This document shows positions 6,632 to 14,809 of a stretch of 35,077 nucleotides of DNA, one piece after another. This stretch comes from CAKOSP01 sp964370755 (lineage in GTDB: Bacteria; Bacillota_I; Bacilli_A; RF39; UBA660). The stretch is from assembly GCA_964370755.1 (NCBI GenBank), contig CAYJKL010000013.1, positions 1 through 35,077 of the forward strand. Direction: 5' to 3'. Below the pieces are notes generated by a model that saw only the letters and a list, made by a program, of their open reading frames with translations, was not told the DNA's origin and made no database searches. The position numbers and the translations under genes were made by a program. The stretch's first letter is position 1. Each line of letters starts with the position of its first letter.

Positions 6632-9160
6632 TTAGTTAGAAAGTAAACTTTCTAATTCTAATTTCTCCTTTTCTAAATTTTCTTTTTCTTTTTCAACTAA
6701 CTCTTTTGGAGCCTTACTTACATAATTTTCATTAGCAAGTAAACCTTCTCTTCTTTTAATAGATGATTTTAAACTTTCAATTTGTTTTTCTTTAATTTCG
6801 ATGTCCTCTTTAGTTTCTTCTTTTTCAAAGAATATAGTCATTCCGTAATTTTTAGTGAAAACTTCAAATGATTTAATATCAAGTTTTTCTTTTATAATAC
6901 ATTCTTCTAGTTTTAATATTTTATTAATTACATTATAGTCATTTTCTTTAGTAATCATTACTTTTAAATCTTTAGTTATTTTATTTTCAAGTTTGATATT
7001 TCTAAAGTTTTTAATAAATTCTATTTCTTCATCAATAATTTCTTCTTCTTTTGTAAAAATATGTTTTTTATTTACTTCAGGGTATGCACTTATCATAATT
7101 GATTCTTCATCTTTTACGCTTAGTTTAGAATAAATTTCTTCGGTTATAAATGGTGCGAATGGATGAAGCGTTTTTATAATGTTTGTTAGAACATGAAGAA
7201 GTGTACTTCTTGTACTTTCTTTGTCTAAACTAAATTTACTCATTTCAATGTAGTTATCACAAAAACATGTCCATATAAAGTTATAAAGTTCTGTACCTGC
7301 ATTATTAAATTCATATTTATCTGTAAATTTAGTTACGTTTTTAATAGTTTCTTGTAACTTTGTAAGAATCCATTTATCTTTATTTTCTAAGTTTTCTAAA
7401 TTTATTTTTGTTACATCTTCTGTATTCATAAGAACATATCTTGATGCATTCCAAAGTTTATTAAAGAAGTTCCATGCTGATGCTACTTTGTCTTCATCGT
7501 ATCTAAGATCTAGACCTGGTGCTGTTGATGTTGTTAAGAAAAATCTAAGAGCATCTGCTCCGTACTCTTCTATAACGTCCATCGGATCTACTCCGTTACC
7601 AAGACTTTTACTCATTTTTCTTCCTTCTTTATCTCTAATAAGTCCGTGAATTATGCAATCTTTAAACGGTCTTGTACCAGTAAAGTGAAGTCCTTGGAAA
7701 GTCATTCTATTAACCCAGAATGGAATTATATCATATCCTGTTACAAGTACATTATTTGGGTAATATCTTTTATAATCTTCTTTATTTTCTAACCAACCAA
7801 GTGTTGAAAATGGCCAAAGTGCACTTGAAAACCAAGTGTCTAGTACGTCTTTATCTTGAGTCCAACCTTCACCTTCTGGCTTATTCTCCCCAACATATAC
7901 TTCCTGTCCTTTGTACCATGCTGGTATTCTGTGACCCCACCATAATTGTCTTGAGATACACCAGTCGTATGTAATTTCCATCCAGTGGTTCATAATTTTT
8001 TCATAACGTTCTGGCACAAAATTTACTTTAGAATCTTTATTTTTTTGATTTTCTAAAACTTTATCTGCTAGTGGTCTCATTTTAACAAACCATTGTTTTG
8101 ATAAGTATGGTTCTACTACTGCATTAGTACGTTCTGAGTGCCCTACATTATGTGTCATTTCTTCAACTTTAATTAGTAAATCTAATTCTTTTAGTTTTTG
8201 GACAAGTTTTTTTCTAGCAACAAACCTATCAAGGCCTGCAAACTCGAGTGCATTTTCATTCATTGTACCATTTGGATTAATACAAACTACTCTTTCTAAG
8301 TTATGTCTTTCTCCAACAGCAAAGTCATTTGGGTCATGAGCTGGAGTTATTTTAACAACACCTGTACCAAACTCAGGATCAGCGTGATTATCTCCAACAA
8401 TTTGTATTTTTTTATTACTTATTGGAAGTACTACGTTTTTACCAATTAAATCTTTATATCTTTTGTCTTTAGGGTTAACTGCAACTGCTGTGTCTCCAAA
8501 TAATGTTTCAGGCCTTGTAGTAGCAACTTCTAAGTAGTCAGTGCTTCCTTCTATCATATATTTTATGTGATAAAATGCACCTTTAACATCTTTATATATT
8601 ACTTCTTCATTAGAAAGTGCAGTCATAGCTTCTGGGTCCCAGTTTATTATACGCTCTCCGCGGTATATTAAGCCTTCATTATAAAGTTTAACAAATACGC
8701 TGTTTACTGATTCATTTAAATCTTTATCAAGCGTAAATTTTTCTTTTGAATAACAAAGTGATAAACCTAGTTTTGCCCACTGTGAGCGAATATTTTTAGA
8801 ATATTCTTCTTTCCACTCCCAAGCCTTTTTAAGCCACTCTTCTCTATCCATATCACGAGGATTAATTCCTTCTTGTTTTAGTTTTGCATCTACCTTTGCT
8901 TGTGTTGCTATACCTGCATGATCCATTCCTGCAAGCCACATAGAGTCAAAACCTTTCATTCTTTTATAACGAATTAAGATATCTTGAATTGATGTATCCC
9001 ACGCATGACCTAAATGTAGTTTACCTGTTACATTAGGTGGCGGTATTACTATAGCAAAAGGTTCTTTATCCTTTTTATCAGCTTCAAAATAATTGTTTGA
9101 AAGCCAATTTTCATATTTTCCATCTTCAACCATACTGTGGTTATATTTTGTTTCTAACAT
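6632..9160 (-). CDS. valS: Valyl-tRNA synthetase
   Basis: Class I synthetase charging tRNA-Val, 842 residues from the ATG at 9160. The nucleotide-binding motif PPPNVTGKLHLGH (HLGH at 49-52) and KMSKS (515-519) are intact. The editing insertion with TTRPETLFGDTAVAV and the C-terminal coiled-coil (SIKRREGLLANENYVSKAP) typical of ValS are present. The frame stays open upstream to 9274, but that part is the T-box leader; the start at 9160 has GGAGG five bases before it and yields the standard N-terminus. Regulated by the upstream T-box. Forms an operon with the unknown gene at 6143-6622. Confidence 0.97.
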   Translation of the reverse strand: MLETKYNHSMVEDGKYENWLSNNYFEADKKDKEPFAIVIPPPNVTGKLHLGHAWDTSIQDILIRYKRMKGFDSMWLAGMDHAGIATQAKVDAKLKQEGINPRDMDREEWLKKAWEWKEEYSKNIRSQWAKLGLSLCYSKEKFTLDKDLNESVNSVFVKLYNEGLIYRGERIINWDPEAMTALSNEEVIYKDVKGAFYHIKYMIEGSTDYLEVATTRPETLFGDTAVAVNPKDKRYKDLIGKNVVLPISNKKIQIVGDNHADPEFGTGVVKITPAHDPNDFAVGERHNLERVVCINPNGTMNENALEFAGLDRFVARKKLVQKLKELDLLIKVEEMTHNVGHSERTNAVVEPYLSKQWFVKMRPLADKVLENQKNKDSKVNFVPERYEKIMNHWMEITYDWCISRQLWWGHRIPAWYKGQEVYVGENKPEGEGWTQDKDVLDTWFSSALWPFSTLGWLENKEDYKRYYPNNVLVTGYDIIPFWVNRMTFQGLHFTGTRPFKDCIIHGLIRDKEGRKMSKSLGNGVDPMDVIEEYGADALRFFLTTSTAPGLDLRYDEDKVASAWNFFNKLWNASRYVLMNTEDVTKINLENLENKDKWILTKLQETIKNVTKFTDKYEFNNAGTELYNFIWTCFCDNYIEMSKFSLDKESTRSTLLHVLTNIIKTLHPFAPFITEEIYSKLSVKDEESIMISAYPEVNKKHIFTKEEEIIDEEIEFIKNFRNIKLENKITKDLKVMITKENDYNVINKILKLEECIIKEKLDIKSFEVFTKNYGMTIFFEKEETKEDIEIKEKQIESLKSSIKRREGLLANENYVSKAPKELVEKEKENLEKEKLELESLLSN

Positions 9161-9170
9161 ATTTTCCTCC

Positions 9171-9365
9171 AAAAATAAAAAGGTAATACCAAAGGGCGTA
9201 AATACGCGGTACCACCTTAATTTTAACTTAACTTGAATATATCGGTTCAATCCCGTTTCAAACTCCATTTGCAACCTTCAAATATATTTAATATTAGTTT
9301 TCACCAAGCACTAACTCTCTTAAAATAAATATTATTTTACTCCTCAAATTTCTTCGTTTGATAAA
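9171..9365 (-). promoter_or_regulatory. T-box riboswitch (Val) controlling valS
   Basis: On the minus strand the leader shows the T-box sequence AAGGTGGTACCGCG (9205-9218). A terminator pairs GGTGGTACC (9208-9216) with GGTATTACC (9182-9190), followed by a T-run. Stem I elements AGAGAG, TTGGTG and the AGTA of the specifier loop are visible upstream. The probable specifier is GTT (9273-9275) within GAAGGTTGC, a valine codon, agreeing with the gene it precedes. Uncharged tRNA-Val would favour antitermination. The start is set by the promoter at 9369-9397. Confidence 0.93.
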
Positions 9366-9368
9366 TTT

Positions 9369-9397
9369 ATTTTACCAAACAATTTAGTATTTAGCAA
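9369..9397 (-). promoter_or_regulatory. Promoter of the T-box/valS operon
   Basis: TTGCTA (9392-9397) and TAAAAT (9369-9374) on the minus strand, 17-bp spacer, placing transcription start near 9362 just before the T-box. It lies within 10 bp of the stop of the preceding gene. Confidence 0.6.
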
Positions 9398-9405
9398 GAA
9401 TTTTA

Positions 9406-10296
9406 TTAAATACTACCTATTACTTCGTTATTTACAATGATTTCTATACTGTTTCCATCATCTTTAATAGTTATATCAGTATGTCCATTATTATCATAAT
9501 TTTCTACTAGGTTTTTCTCATTATCAAAAATATATACATATTCTTCATCACTAAAGATTATATAATTTTTGTGAAGTATTAATGTTATTTTTTCATATTC
9601 AGTTAATATTTCTACTCCTTCATAATCATAAATCACATTATCTTTTGATACTAAAAATATACTATTAAAATCGATAATTTCATCACTTATAGCTGAACTT
9701 AACATATTATTAGCACTGTCTAATATTACGTATCCATCTTCATTTTTTGCTAAAATGTTATCTGTTTGAAGAATATTATCTTCATAGTTACTTTTAACTC
9801 CTAAATATTCATATTCATAAGGAACTAATAGTTTAATTTCATCAAGAGATAGTACGCCATAATATCCATTATTTTTAGCAAATAAAATATTACCTTCAAC
9901 ATCAGAATTATAAAATTTAATACTTTCAAAATTTGCAAGTGCCATACTATTTTCTAAATCATATAATATGTACTTATTATTATCACTTATTAGTGCATAT
10001 TTCGAATTGATAATTCCTAAATTTTCTTTATTATTTTCGTAAACATCTAATGTAAATATTTCTTCAGGCGAACTTACTGCATAGTCACAAGTTTCAGTTT
10101 CACACTCGTATATTCCTAGTAAGTTTCCATTTTCATAAAAGTATAAACTATTATTAAATTTAAATTCTTTATTTGGATTATCTATAGTTTCTTCAGCATT
10201 AAACTTTAAAACTGTTCCATAAATAGTTAAAGGTAAAAAGATAATAAGCAAAATTACGATTATATATAAAACTACTTTATTATCTTTTTTTATCAT
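9406..10296 (-). CDS. Membrane-anchored WG-repeat-like protein (short paralogue)
   Basis: A 296-residue protein with one N-terminal membrane helix (about residues 8-27) and an extracytoplasmic part made of short beta repeats. The repeat units resemble WG-type repeats, for example GYYGVLSLDE followed by PYEYEYLG, and YILYDLEN. It is clearly related to the next gene upstream: both have a Y-[FY]-ENG-x-L start followed by a short Cys-containing segment (YECETETC here). The start overlaps the end of the larger paralogue by 4 bp, so the two are translationally coupled. No function is known; a beta-propeller-like sensor or scaffold at the membrane surface is an inference. Confidence 0.75.
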   Translation of the reverse strand: MIKKDNKVVLYIIVILLIIFLPLTIYGTVLKFNAEETIDNPNKEFKFNNSLYFYENGNLLGIYECETETCDYAVSSPEEIFTLDVYENNKENLGIINSKYALISDNNKYILYDLENSMALANFESIKFYNSDVEGNILFAKNNGYYGVLSLDEIKLLVPYEYEYLGVKSNYEDNILQTDNILAKNEDGYVILDSANNMLSSAISDEIIDFNSIFLVSKDNVIYDYEGVEILTEYEKITLILHKNYIIFSDEEYVYIFDNEKNLVENYDNNGHTDITIKDDGNSIEIIVNNEVIGSI

Positions 10297-12398
10297 ACTT
10301 CTTCACCATTTGCTTTAAACTGATATGTGCCAATTGTTTTTTGCTCACTGTCTTTAAAAATTATTTCAAATCCTGCTGTTGTATTATCTACAAATGTTAT
10401 ATCAGCACTTAGAAGTGGTACACTTACAGATAAGATATTGGTTTTTCCATCTGCATATGTGTAAACTTCTACTTTATCAGTTGTTGTTACTCCTAAGTAT
10501 TTATCTTCACCAAGTTTTATATTTGTAAGTTCATTACTTACAATAGTTCCATCAGTTTTATAAACTAAATATTTCCCTGTTGAAGATTTTACTTTTAAAT
10601 ACGAACCACTATAATCAACTATCTCATTTTTAATTTCTACTGATTCATTGGTTATTTCTTCTCCTGCTACATCAAATAGTCTATATACTCCAGTTGTATC
10701 TTTTGTATAGTATACACTATCAACTAATTGTATTGTTGAATATTTAAAGTTTTTAGAACCACCATTTGCATCATCTTCAAAAAATGGTGCCACTGTAGTG
10801 TTAGTAAGTTTTAAAAGTCCATATTTTTTATCTGATTTTTGTGCCATTACTACTAGATTAGAAGCGTCTGCACTAATTATATTATTAGTTTCATTATAGT
10901 AACCTACATCAACTTGGTAGTATCCATCACTGTTAACTTTTGTATTACTTTCTAAATCTACTAAGTAAATATTATCATTTGTTGATTTTATTTTCATATC
11001 ATTAATAAATACATATTTGTTTCCGTATATAGGAATTAAACCAAGTGTATCTTTTGCGTTAGTTCTGTTTAATAGTTTTGATTCTGTTGCTATAAAACAA
11101 TTATCAAAAGTAGTACTTTCACTTGTTACACTATTTTTATTAGTACATTCATACATCTTATATTCTTCTTCTTTATTAGCATCACTATAAATATATAAAT
11201 TTCCACCAAAATAGCTTACATAGTCGTAGTTTGCACTTATGCTTGCTTCATAAATATTATGTGATGTTGTAGTATCTCCTACTGTAATTTCAAGATTATT
11301 AGTTCCTAACTCAGCTTCTATAAATAAATCACTACTCACTAAATTATAACTTTCATCATAAACTGTTATATCTTCAAAAACAGTTCCCTCAAGAAGCTCA
11401 ATTCCTTCTTCAAATAGTTTTTCACCACTACTAAGTCTTACATATAATTTATTATTATTAACGTAATAAATATAGTTATCTTTAAGTGTCATATAACTGT
11501 AACTATCTGTTAAAATATCCTCTGTTGTTAAACCTGTAATTTTGTATGTATTATTTAATTCTACAATAACTAATCCTTCATCATTATAACTAAATACTGT
11601 ACCTGTTAAATTTTCTTTAAACTTAGATCCGTCTAAATTTAAAAGACCACTTTTGTCTGCAGCTTTAAAAGCAATTTTTTCTTCTCCTGATATATGACCT
11701 AGATAATCATATTCAAATGCTATTTTATTAGTAATACTTTCGCCTTCAAAATTAACTAATCCGTATTTACCATTTTCATCAATTAAATATACATTTTTAT
11801 CATCATAACGTTTAACACCAACATATACACCTAAAACTTCTTGTTTTTCTAAATCATATAAAGTAAGGTTTTCGCTATCTATATTTTCATTATCGAATAT
11901 GATTACATATCTATTCATGAATACTGGCGTATCAAACTTAATTTCTTCACCTTCTTCATTTAAGTACGTAGGAACATTTAAATTCTCTTCCACATTATAT
12001 GAAGCAATCATACATAGATTTTGATCTTGGTATTCACATGTATATGTACCAATTTCTTTGTCGTTAGAGTCTAAGAATACAAGTGTTCCATTTTCATATC
12101 TATAATTATTTTTTTCAATAACTATGTCAAGTTTTTCAGTTTTTTCTTTATCCTCTTCTTTATTAAATACAAATAAGAATAAAACTGTTGCAACTATGCC
12201 TAAAACAAGTACAACTAGTACTGTTATAAATATTATTTTTTTCTTTTTAGGCAGTTTACTAAACCAAGAAGGTTTTTTGTTTTTTTTCTTCTTTTTAGTA
12301 TCTTCTTCTTCAGTAGCTTCAATATTTTCAAATATTTCAACAACTTCCTTTTCGCTATTTGTTATTTCTTCTATTTCGTTAAAAACGTCTTCGTCCAT
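10293..12398 (-). CDS. Membrane-anchored WG-repeat-like protein (long paralogue)
   Basis: A 701-residue protein. The first 35 residues are acidic, followed by a dense lysine block (KKKKKNKKPSWFSKLPKKKK, 35-54), one membrane helix (about 54-78) and a long extracytoplasmic region of repeated beta units. Units such as GKYGLVNFEGE, FEYDYLGH, KSGLLNLDG and KYLVYKTDG look like divergent WG or propeller repeats. Cys pairs at CEYQDQNLC and CTNKNSVTSESTTFDNC could form disulphides. It has its own promoter and is followed without a gap by the shorter paralogue. Topology suggests a cytoplasmic tail with an outside repeat domain. Function unknown. Confidence 0.75.
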   Translation of the reverse strand: MDEDVFNEIEEITNSEKEVVEIFENIEATEEEDTKKKKKNKKPSWFSKLPKKKKIIFITVLVVLVLGIVATVLFLFVFNKEEDKEKTEKLDIVIEKNNYRYENGTLVFLDSNDKEIGTYTCEYQDQNLCMIASYNVEENLNVPTYLNEEGEEIKFDTPVFMNRYVIIFDNENIDSENLTLYDLEKQEVLGVYVGVKRYDDKNVYLIDENGKYGLVNFEGESITNKIAFEYDYLGHISGEEKIAFKAADKSGLLNLDGSKFKENLTGTVFSYNDEGLVIVELNNTYKITGLTTEDILTDSYSYMTLKDNYIYYVNNNKLYVRLSSGEKLFEEGIELLEGTVFEDITVYDESYNLVSSDLFIEAELGTNNLEITVGDTTTSHNIYEASISANYDYVSYFGGNLYIYSDANKEEEYKMYECTNKNSVTSESTTFDNCFIATESKLLNRTNAKDTLGLIPIYGNKYVFINDMKIKSTNDNIYLVDLESNTKVNSDGYYQVDVGYYNETNNIISADASNLVVMAQKSDKKYGLLKLTNTTVAPFFEDDANGGSKNFKYSTIQLVDSVYYTKDTTGVYRLFDVAGEEITNESVEIKNEIVDYSGSYLKVKSSTGKYLVYKTDGTIVSNELTNIKLGEDKYLGVTTTDKVEVYTYADGKTNILSVSVPLLSADITFVDNTTAGFEIIFKDSEQKTIGTYQFKANGEEV

Positions 12399-12412
12399 AA
12401 TAATACCTCACT

Positions 12413-12440
12413 ATCATAAACATCATATCATATTTTTCAA
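12413..12440 (-). promoter_or_regulatory. Promoter of the WG-repeat gene pair
   Basis: TTGAAA (12435-12440) and TATGAT (12413-12418) with a 16-bp spacer on the minus strand; GTGAGG serves as ribosome binding site for the ATG at 12398. Confidence 0.55.
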
Positions 12441-12443
12441 AAC

Positions 12444-12471
12444 AAAAAAAGCACTATAAAGCACTTTTTTT
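12444..12471 (-). terminator. Terminator beyond the duplicated glmS end
   Basis: Arms 12444-12454 and 12461-12471 pair as A7-GTGC with GTGC-T7 on the minus strand, including two G-U pairs, and end in a T-run. It follows the relict copy of the glmS stop codon (12480-12482), so it probably was the original glmS terminator. Confidence 0.65.
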
Positions 12472-12479
12472 AAAATTTA

Positions 12480-12500
12480 CTATTCTACTGTAACTGATTT
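12480..12500 (-). pseudogene. Second copy of the last six codons and stop of glmS
   Basis: On the minus strand 12483-12500 reads AAA TCA GTT ACA GTA GAA and then TAG, encoding KSVTVE-stop, exactly the end of GlmS (12946-12966: AAA TCT GTT ACA GTA GAA TAA). The 21 nt match at 19 positions, and the changes are one synonymous codon and a stop swap. Upstream the similarity ends at once. It is best explained as one side of a target duplication or recombination at the 3' end of glmS. Confidence 0.7.
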
Positions 12501-12597
12501 CAGTTATTTTTTTAATTTAAAAAGGTTAACTTATTTACAAATTATTTAAATACTTCTATGTAATGGTGTAATTTTTCAATTTTATCATACAATATAA

Positions 12598-12626
12598 TTG
12601 ACAATGATGCTCTTAAATGTTAACAT
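12598..12626 (+). promoter_or_regulatory. Promoter of the candidate small RNA
   Basis: A perfect TTGACA (12598-12603) lies 17 bp before TAACAT (12621-12626). A 12-bp perfect palindrome AATGTTAACATT (12616-12627) overlaps the -10, and ACAATG/CATTGT form wider arms (12601-12606, 12624-12629), which suggests a repressor site. Start is expected near 12633. Confidence 0.65.
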
Positions 12627-12632
12627 TGTTAT

Positions 12633-12702
12633 ATAAGAACTCTGTCGAATTCGAAGCTTTGCGTTAACGCAAAAGGTTTTGTAGAAACGATGGAGTTTTT
12701 TT
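12633..12702 (+). ncRNA. Candidate structured small RNA with intrinsic terminator
   Basis: The approximately 70-nt transcript would fold almost entirely. The outer stem pairs 12638-12647 with 12688-12697 (10 bp, extendable to 13), the inner stem pairs 12652-12657 with 12676-12681 and 12658-12663 with 12668-12673 around a TTAA loop, with a 2-nt bulge. Seven T residues (12696-12702) follow. At least four G-U pairs (43/92, 44/91, 53/80, 56/77 in 12600-numbering) are only pairs on the plus strand and would be C-A mismatches on the other, which fixes the strand. It is antisense to the 3' third of the DUF3800-like fragment. Structured RNA motifs associated with DUF3800 genes have been described; I cannot tell whether this is one. 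It matches no tRNA, 6S, SRP or tmRNA pattern. Confidence 0.65.
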
Positions 12703-12813
12703 ATTTAACTTTTTTAAGTTTGCGTAGTCTATTAAAGCTCCACCATAGAAATTGCTGTAATACTTCCCTTTTTTGTGTGATTCATCTGCGTATATTAAAT
12801 ATTGTTTTTTCAT
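12664..12813 (-). pseudogene. DUF3800-like protein fragment (49 codons)
   Basis: From ATG 12813, behind AGAGG, the frame encodes MKKQYLIYADESHKKGKYYS then NFYGGALIDY. The Y-x-D-E-S motif followed by a [FY]-GG-[AV]-L-I strand is the amino end of DUF3800 proteins, which are normally 200 residues or more and whose RNase H-like fold starts with this acidic strand. Here it ends TAA at 12664 after a run that is merely the antisense of the small RNA. I therefore call it a truncated remnant; a functional 49-residue product is possible but less likely. It keeps a good promoter (12830-12858). Confidence 0.6.
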
Positions 12814-12829
12814 GTAACCTCTTGATGCT

Positions 12830-12858
12830 ATTTTATCAAATTATAGATATTTTGTTAA
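12830..12858 (-). promoter_or_regulatory. Promoter of the DUF3800-like fragment
   Basis: TTAACA (12853-12858) and TAAAAT (12830-12835) on the minus strand with a 17-bp spacer, about 17 bp before the fragment's start codon. Confidence 0.5.
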
Positions 12859-12896
12859 TTGTTTTTGCAGATTTAGCAAAATTTAATAGATTTTTT

Positions 12897-12933
12897 ATAA
12901 AAAAACTCGCTTCTTTACCAAGAAACGAGTTTT
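12897..12933 (-). terminator. Terminator of glmS
   Basis: Arms AACTCGTTTCTT and AAGAAGCGAGTT (12920-12931 and 12904-12915, 12 bp with one G-U) enclose a 4-nt loop and are followed by seven T residues on the minus strand, 13 bp after the glmS stop. Confidence 0.88.
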
Positions 12934-12945
12934 TAATTTGTTTTT

Positions 12946-14742
12946 TTATTCTACTGTAACAGATTTTGCTAAATTTTTAGGTTTATCAATATCGCAACCT
13001 TTTAAAAGTGCAACATAATAAGATAACATTTGCATAGGGACAATAGATACAAGTGGATTAATAAGTTCACTAGCATTTTTAATATTTATAGTGTGCTTAC
13101 TCATATCACTTGCTACTTCTATATTATCAGTTTTAAATGTATATATTTGAGCCCCTCTTGCTTTAGCTTCAATTATATTACTTACAGTTTTTTCTGCTAA
13201 AAATTCTTCTGTAATAAGTGATACAACTGGAGTTCCTTCTTCAATTAATGCAATTGACCCATGTTTAAGTTCTCCTGCTTGGTATACATCACTATGGATA
13301 TAACTAATTTCTTTAAGTTTTAAACTTCCTTCAAGAATAATTGAATAGTCAATTCCTCTACCAATAAAGTATACGTGCTCTTTATCGATAAATTCTTTAG
13401 CCATTTCTTTATAATCAATTTCATCTATTAATACTTTTAAAGCGTCTTCTAAATTTATTAATTCATTTATAACTTCTTTAATTTCTTCTTTAGTTTTAAT
13501 TTTTGTTGTTTCCATTAATTTTAAAACCAGTAAATTAAATATAATTACTTGAGTGAAATATCCTTTAGATGTAGCTACTGCTATTTCAGGACCAGCAATC
13601 ATTGGTATAACATATTTTGATTCTTTACTAATAGTAGATAAAGTATTATTTACTATTGCAAGTGTATCTACATTATTTTCATGAGCCATTCTCATTGCTG
13701 CGATAGTGTCTGCTGTTTCTCCTGATTGACTTAATAAAATAACTAGTGTATTTTTTCTATAATGATGAGTTTTATATCTGTATTCACTAGCAACATCAAT
13801 ATTTACTATTAAATCTTTACCATATTTATCTAAGAAATGTTTTCCAACCATTCCTGCATAGTAGGCTGATCCACATGCTACTATGTCTACATATTCGTAT
13901 TTACTTAAATCAATTATTTCTTCTGAAAATTCTCCATTTGGAAAATATTTAAGTGCAATTTTTTTACCTAGTTCTTTTTGTTCATTTATTTCTTTTAACA
14001 TAAAGAAATCGTATCCATTTTTTTGAGCACTTTCGATTGTCATATTTTCTACTAAAACATCTCTACTAGTTTCTTTTAAATTTTCATATACCGTTATACT
14101 ACTATTAGTGATTTCAAAAATATCACTTTCTTCAATTTCCATGTATTTATTAGTATAAGGTAGTATTGCACTTATATCTGATGCAACAAAATTTTCTTCA
14201 TTTGAAACCCCTACTATAAGTGGACTATTTTTTCGTACACAGTATAATTTTTCTTCTTTTTTATAAATAATTAAAAGCGCGAAACTTCCTCTCATTTCTT
14301 TTTTAGCTTCTTCTATACCTTCTAAAAGTCCATGTTTTTTTACTAGAAAGTCAACTAATGCAGCTGCCACTTCTGTATCTGTTTCAGAGTAGAAAGTGTA
14401 ACCTTCTTTTTTTAAGTCTTCTCTAAGTTCTGAATAATTTTCTATTATTCCATTATGAACAAGTGTTATATCACCTGCTACATGAGGATGACAATTTTCT
14501 TCTGTAACACCACCATGTGTAGCCCATCGTGTATGAGCTATACCAAGTTTATAACTTCCTTTATTTTCTTTTACTTTTTCTTCTAAATTAACTACTTTAC
14601 CAACTGCTTTGAAAACCTCAACATCACTTTCTAAAACAGCTATTCCACTAGAGTCATATCCTCTATATTCTAGAGCCTTAAGCCCCCCGATTAAAACATC
14701 AGTAACACTTTTATTACCAACGTATCCTATAATTCCACACAT
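12946..14742 (-). CDS. glmS: Glutamine-fructose-6-phosphate aminotransferase GlmS
   Basis: GlmS converts fructose-6-phosphate and glutamine to glucosamine-6-phosphate, the first step of UDP-GlcNAc and cell-wall precursor synthesis. The 598-residue protein begins MCGIIGYVG with the nucleophile Cys2, keeps the class II glutaminase residues (RWATHG, HNGIIENY) and has two SIS domains (ILLSQSGETADT, ATSKGYFTQ), ending in the conserved DKPKNLAKSVTVE. Length is typical. It is preceded by a glmS ribozyme and a strong promoter, and followed by its own terminator, so it is monocistronic. AGGAAGG lies 11 bases before the ATG. Confidence 0.98.
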   Translation of the reverse strand: MCGIIGYVGNKSVTDVLIGGLKALEYRGYDSSGIAVLESDVEVFKAVGKVVNLEEKVKENKGSYKLGIAHTRWATHGGVTEENCHPHVAGDITLVHNGIIENYSELREDLKKEGYTFYSETDTEVAAALVDFLVKKHGLLEGIEEAKKEMRGSFALLIIYKKEEKLYCVRKNSPLIVGVSNEENFVASDISAILPYTNKYMEIEESDIFEITNSSITVYENLKETSRDVLVENMTIESAQKNGYDFFMLKEINEQKELGKKIALKYFPNGEFSEEIIDLSKYEYVDIVACGSAYYAGMVGKHFLDKYGKDLIVNIDVASEYRYKTHHYRKNTLVILLSQSGETADTIAAMRMAHENNVDTLAIVNNTLSTISKESKYVIPMIAGPEIAVATSKGYFTQVIIFNLLVLKLMETTKIKTKEEIKEVINELINLEDALKVLIDEIDYKEMAKEFIDKEHVYFIGRGIDYSIILEGSLKLKEISYIHSDVYQAGELKHGSIALIEEGTPVVSLITEEFLAEKTVSNIIEAKARGAQIYTFKTDNIEVASDMSKHTINIKNASELINPLVSIVPMQMLSYYVALLKGCDIDKPKNLAKSVTVE

Positions 14743-14809
14743 ATTAAAAAAATCCTTCCTTATTTTAATATATGCTTTGTTATAATCTTAAATTTTATCT
14801 TTTGTCATA

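Larger units (their letters stand above)
12542..12945. other. Islet of decayed sequence downstream of glmS
   Basis: This stretch lacks an intact long gene. It holds, from right to left, the glmS terminator (12897-12933), a promoter and 49-codon DUF3800-like fragment (12664-12858), and a plus-strand small RNA (12633-12702) with its promoter (12598-12626). A 22-codon open stretch on the minus strand ending TAA at 12542-12544 reads protein-like (SIILYDKIEKLHHYI) and may be a leftover gene end, but that is weak. A plus-strand frame over 12690-12959 has no ribosome binding site and no recognisable product. Confidence 0.5.

Noticed and set aside
9161..9274. N-terminal extension of valS by 38 codons
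   Set aside because: This part is the T-box and terminator; the ATG at 9160 has a good ribosome binding site and gives the standard ValS start.
12542..12610. Possible C-terminal remnant of the DUF3800-like gene (22 open codons, minus strand)
   Set aside because: Protein-like in look, but too short to separate from chance in AT-rich DNA and not matched to a family motif.
12633..12813. Type I toxin-antitoxin pair formed by the small RNA and the 49-codon frame
   Set aside because: The peptide has no hydrophobic helix as such toxins have, and it reads as a truncated DUF3800 start.
12690..12959. 89-codon plus-strand frame downstream of glmS
   Set aside because: No ribosome binding site, no recognisable product; it runs antisense across the DUF3800 fragment and into the end of glmS.
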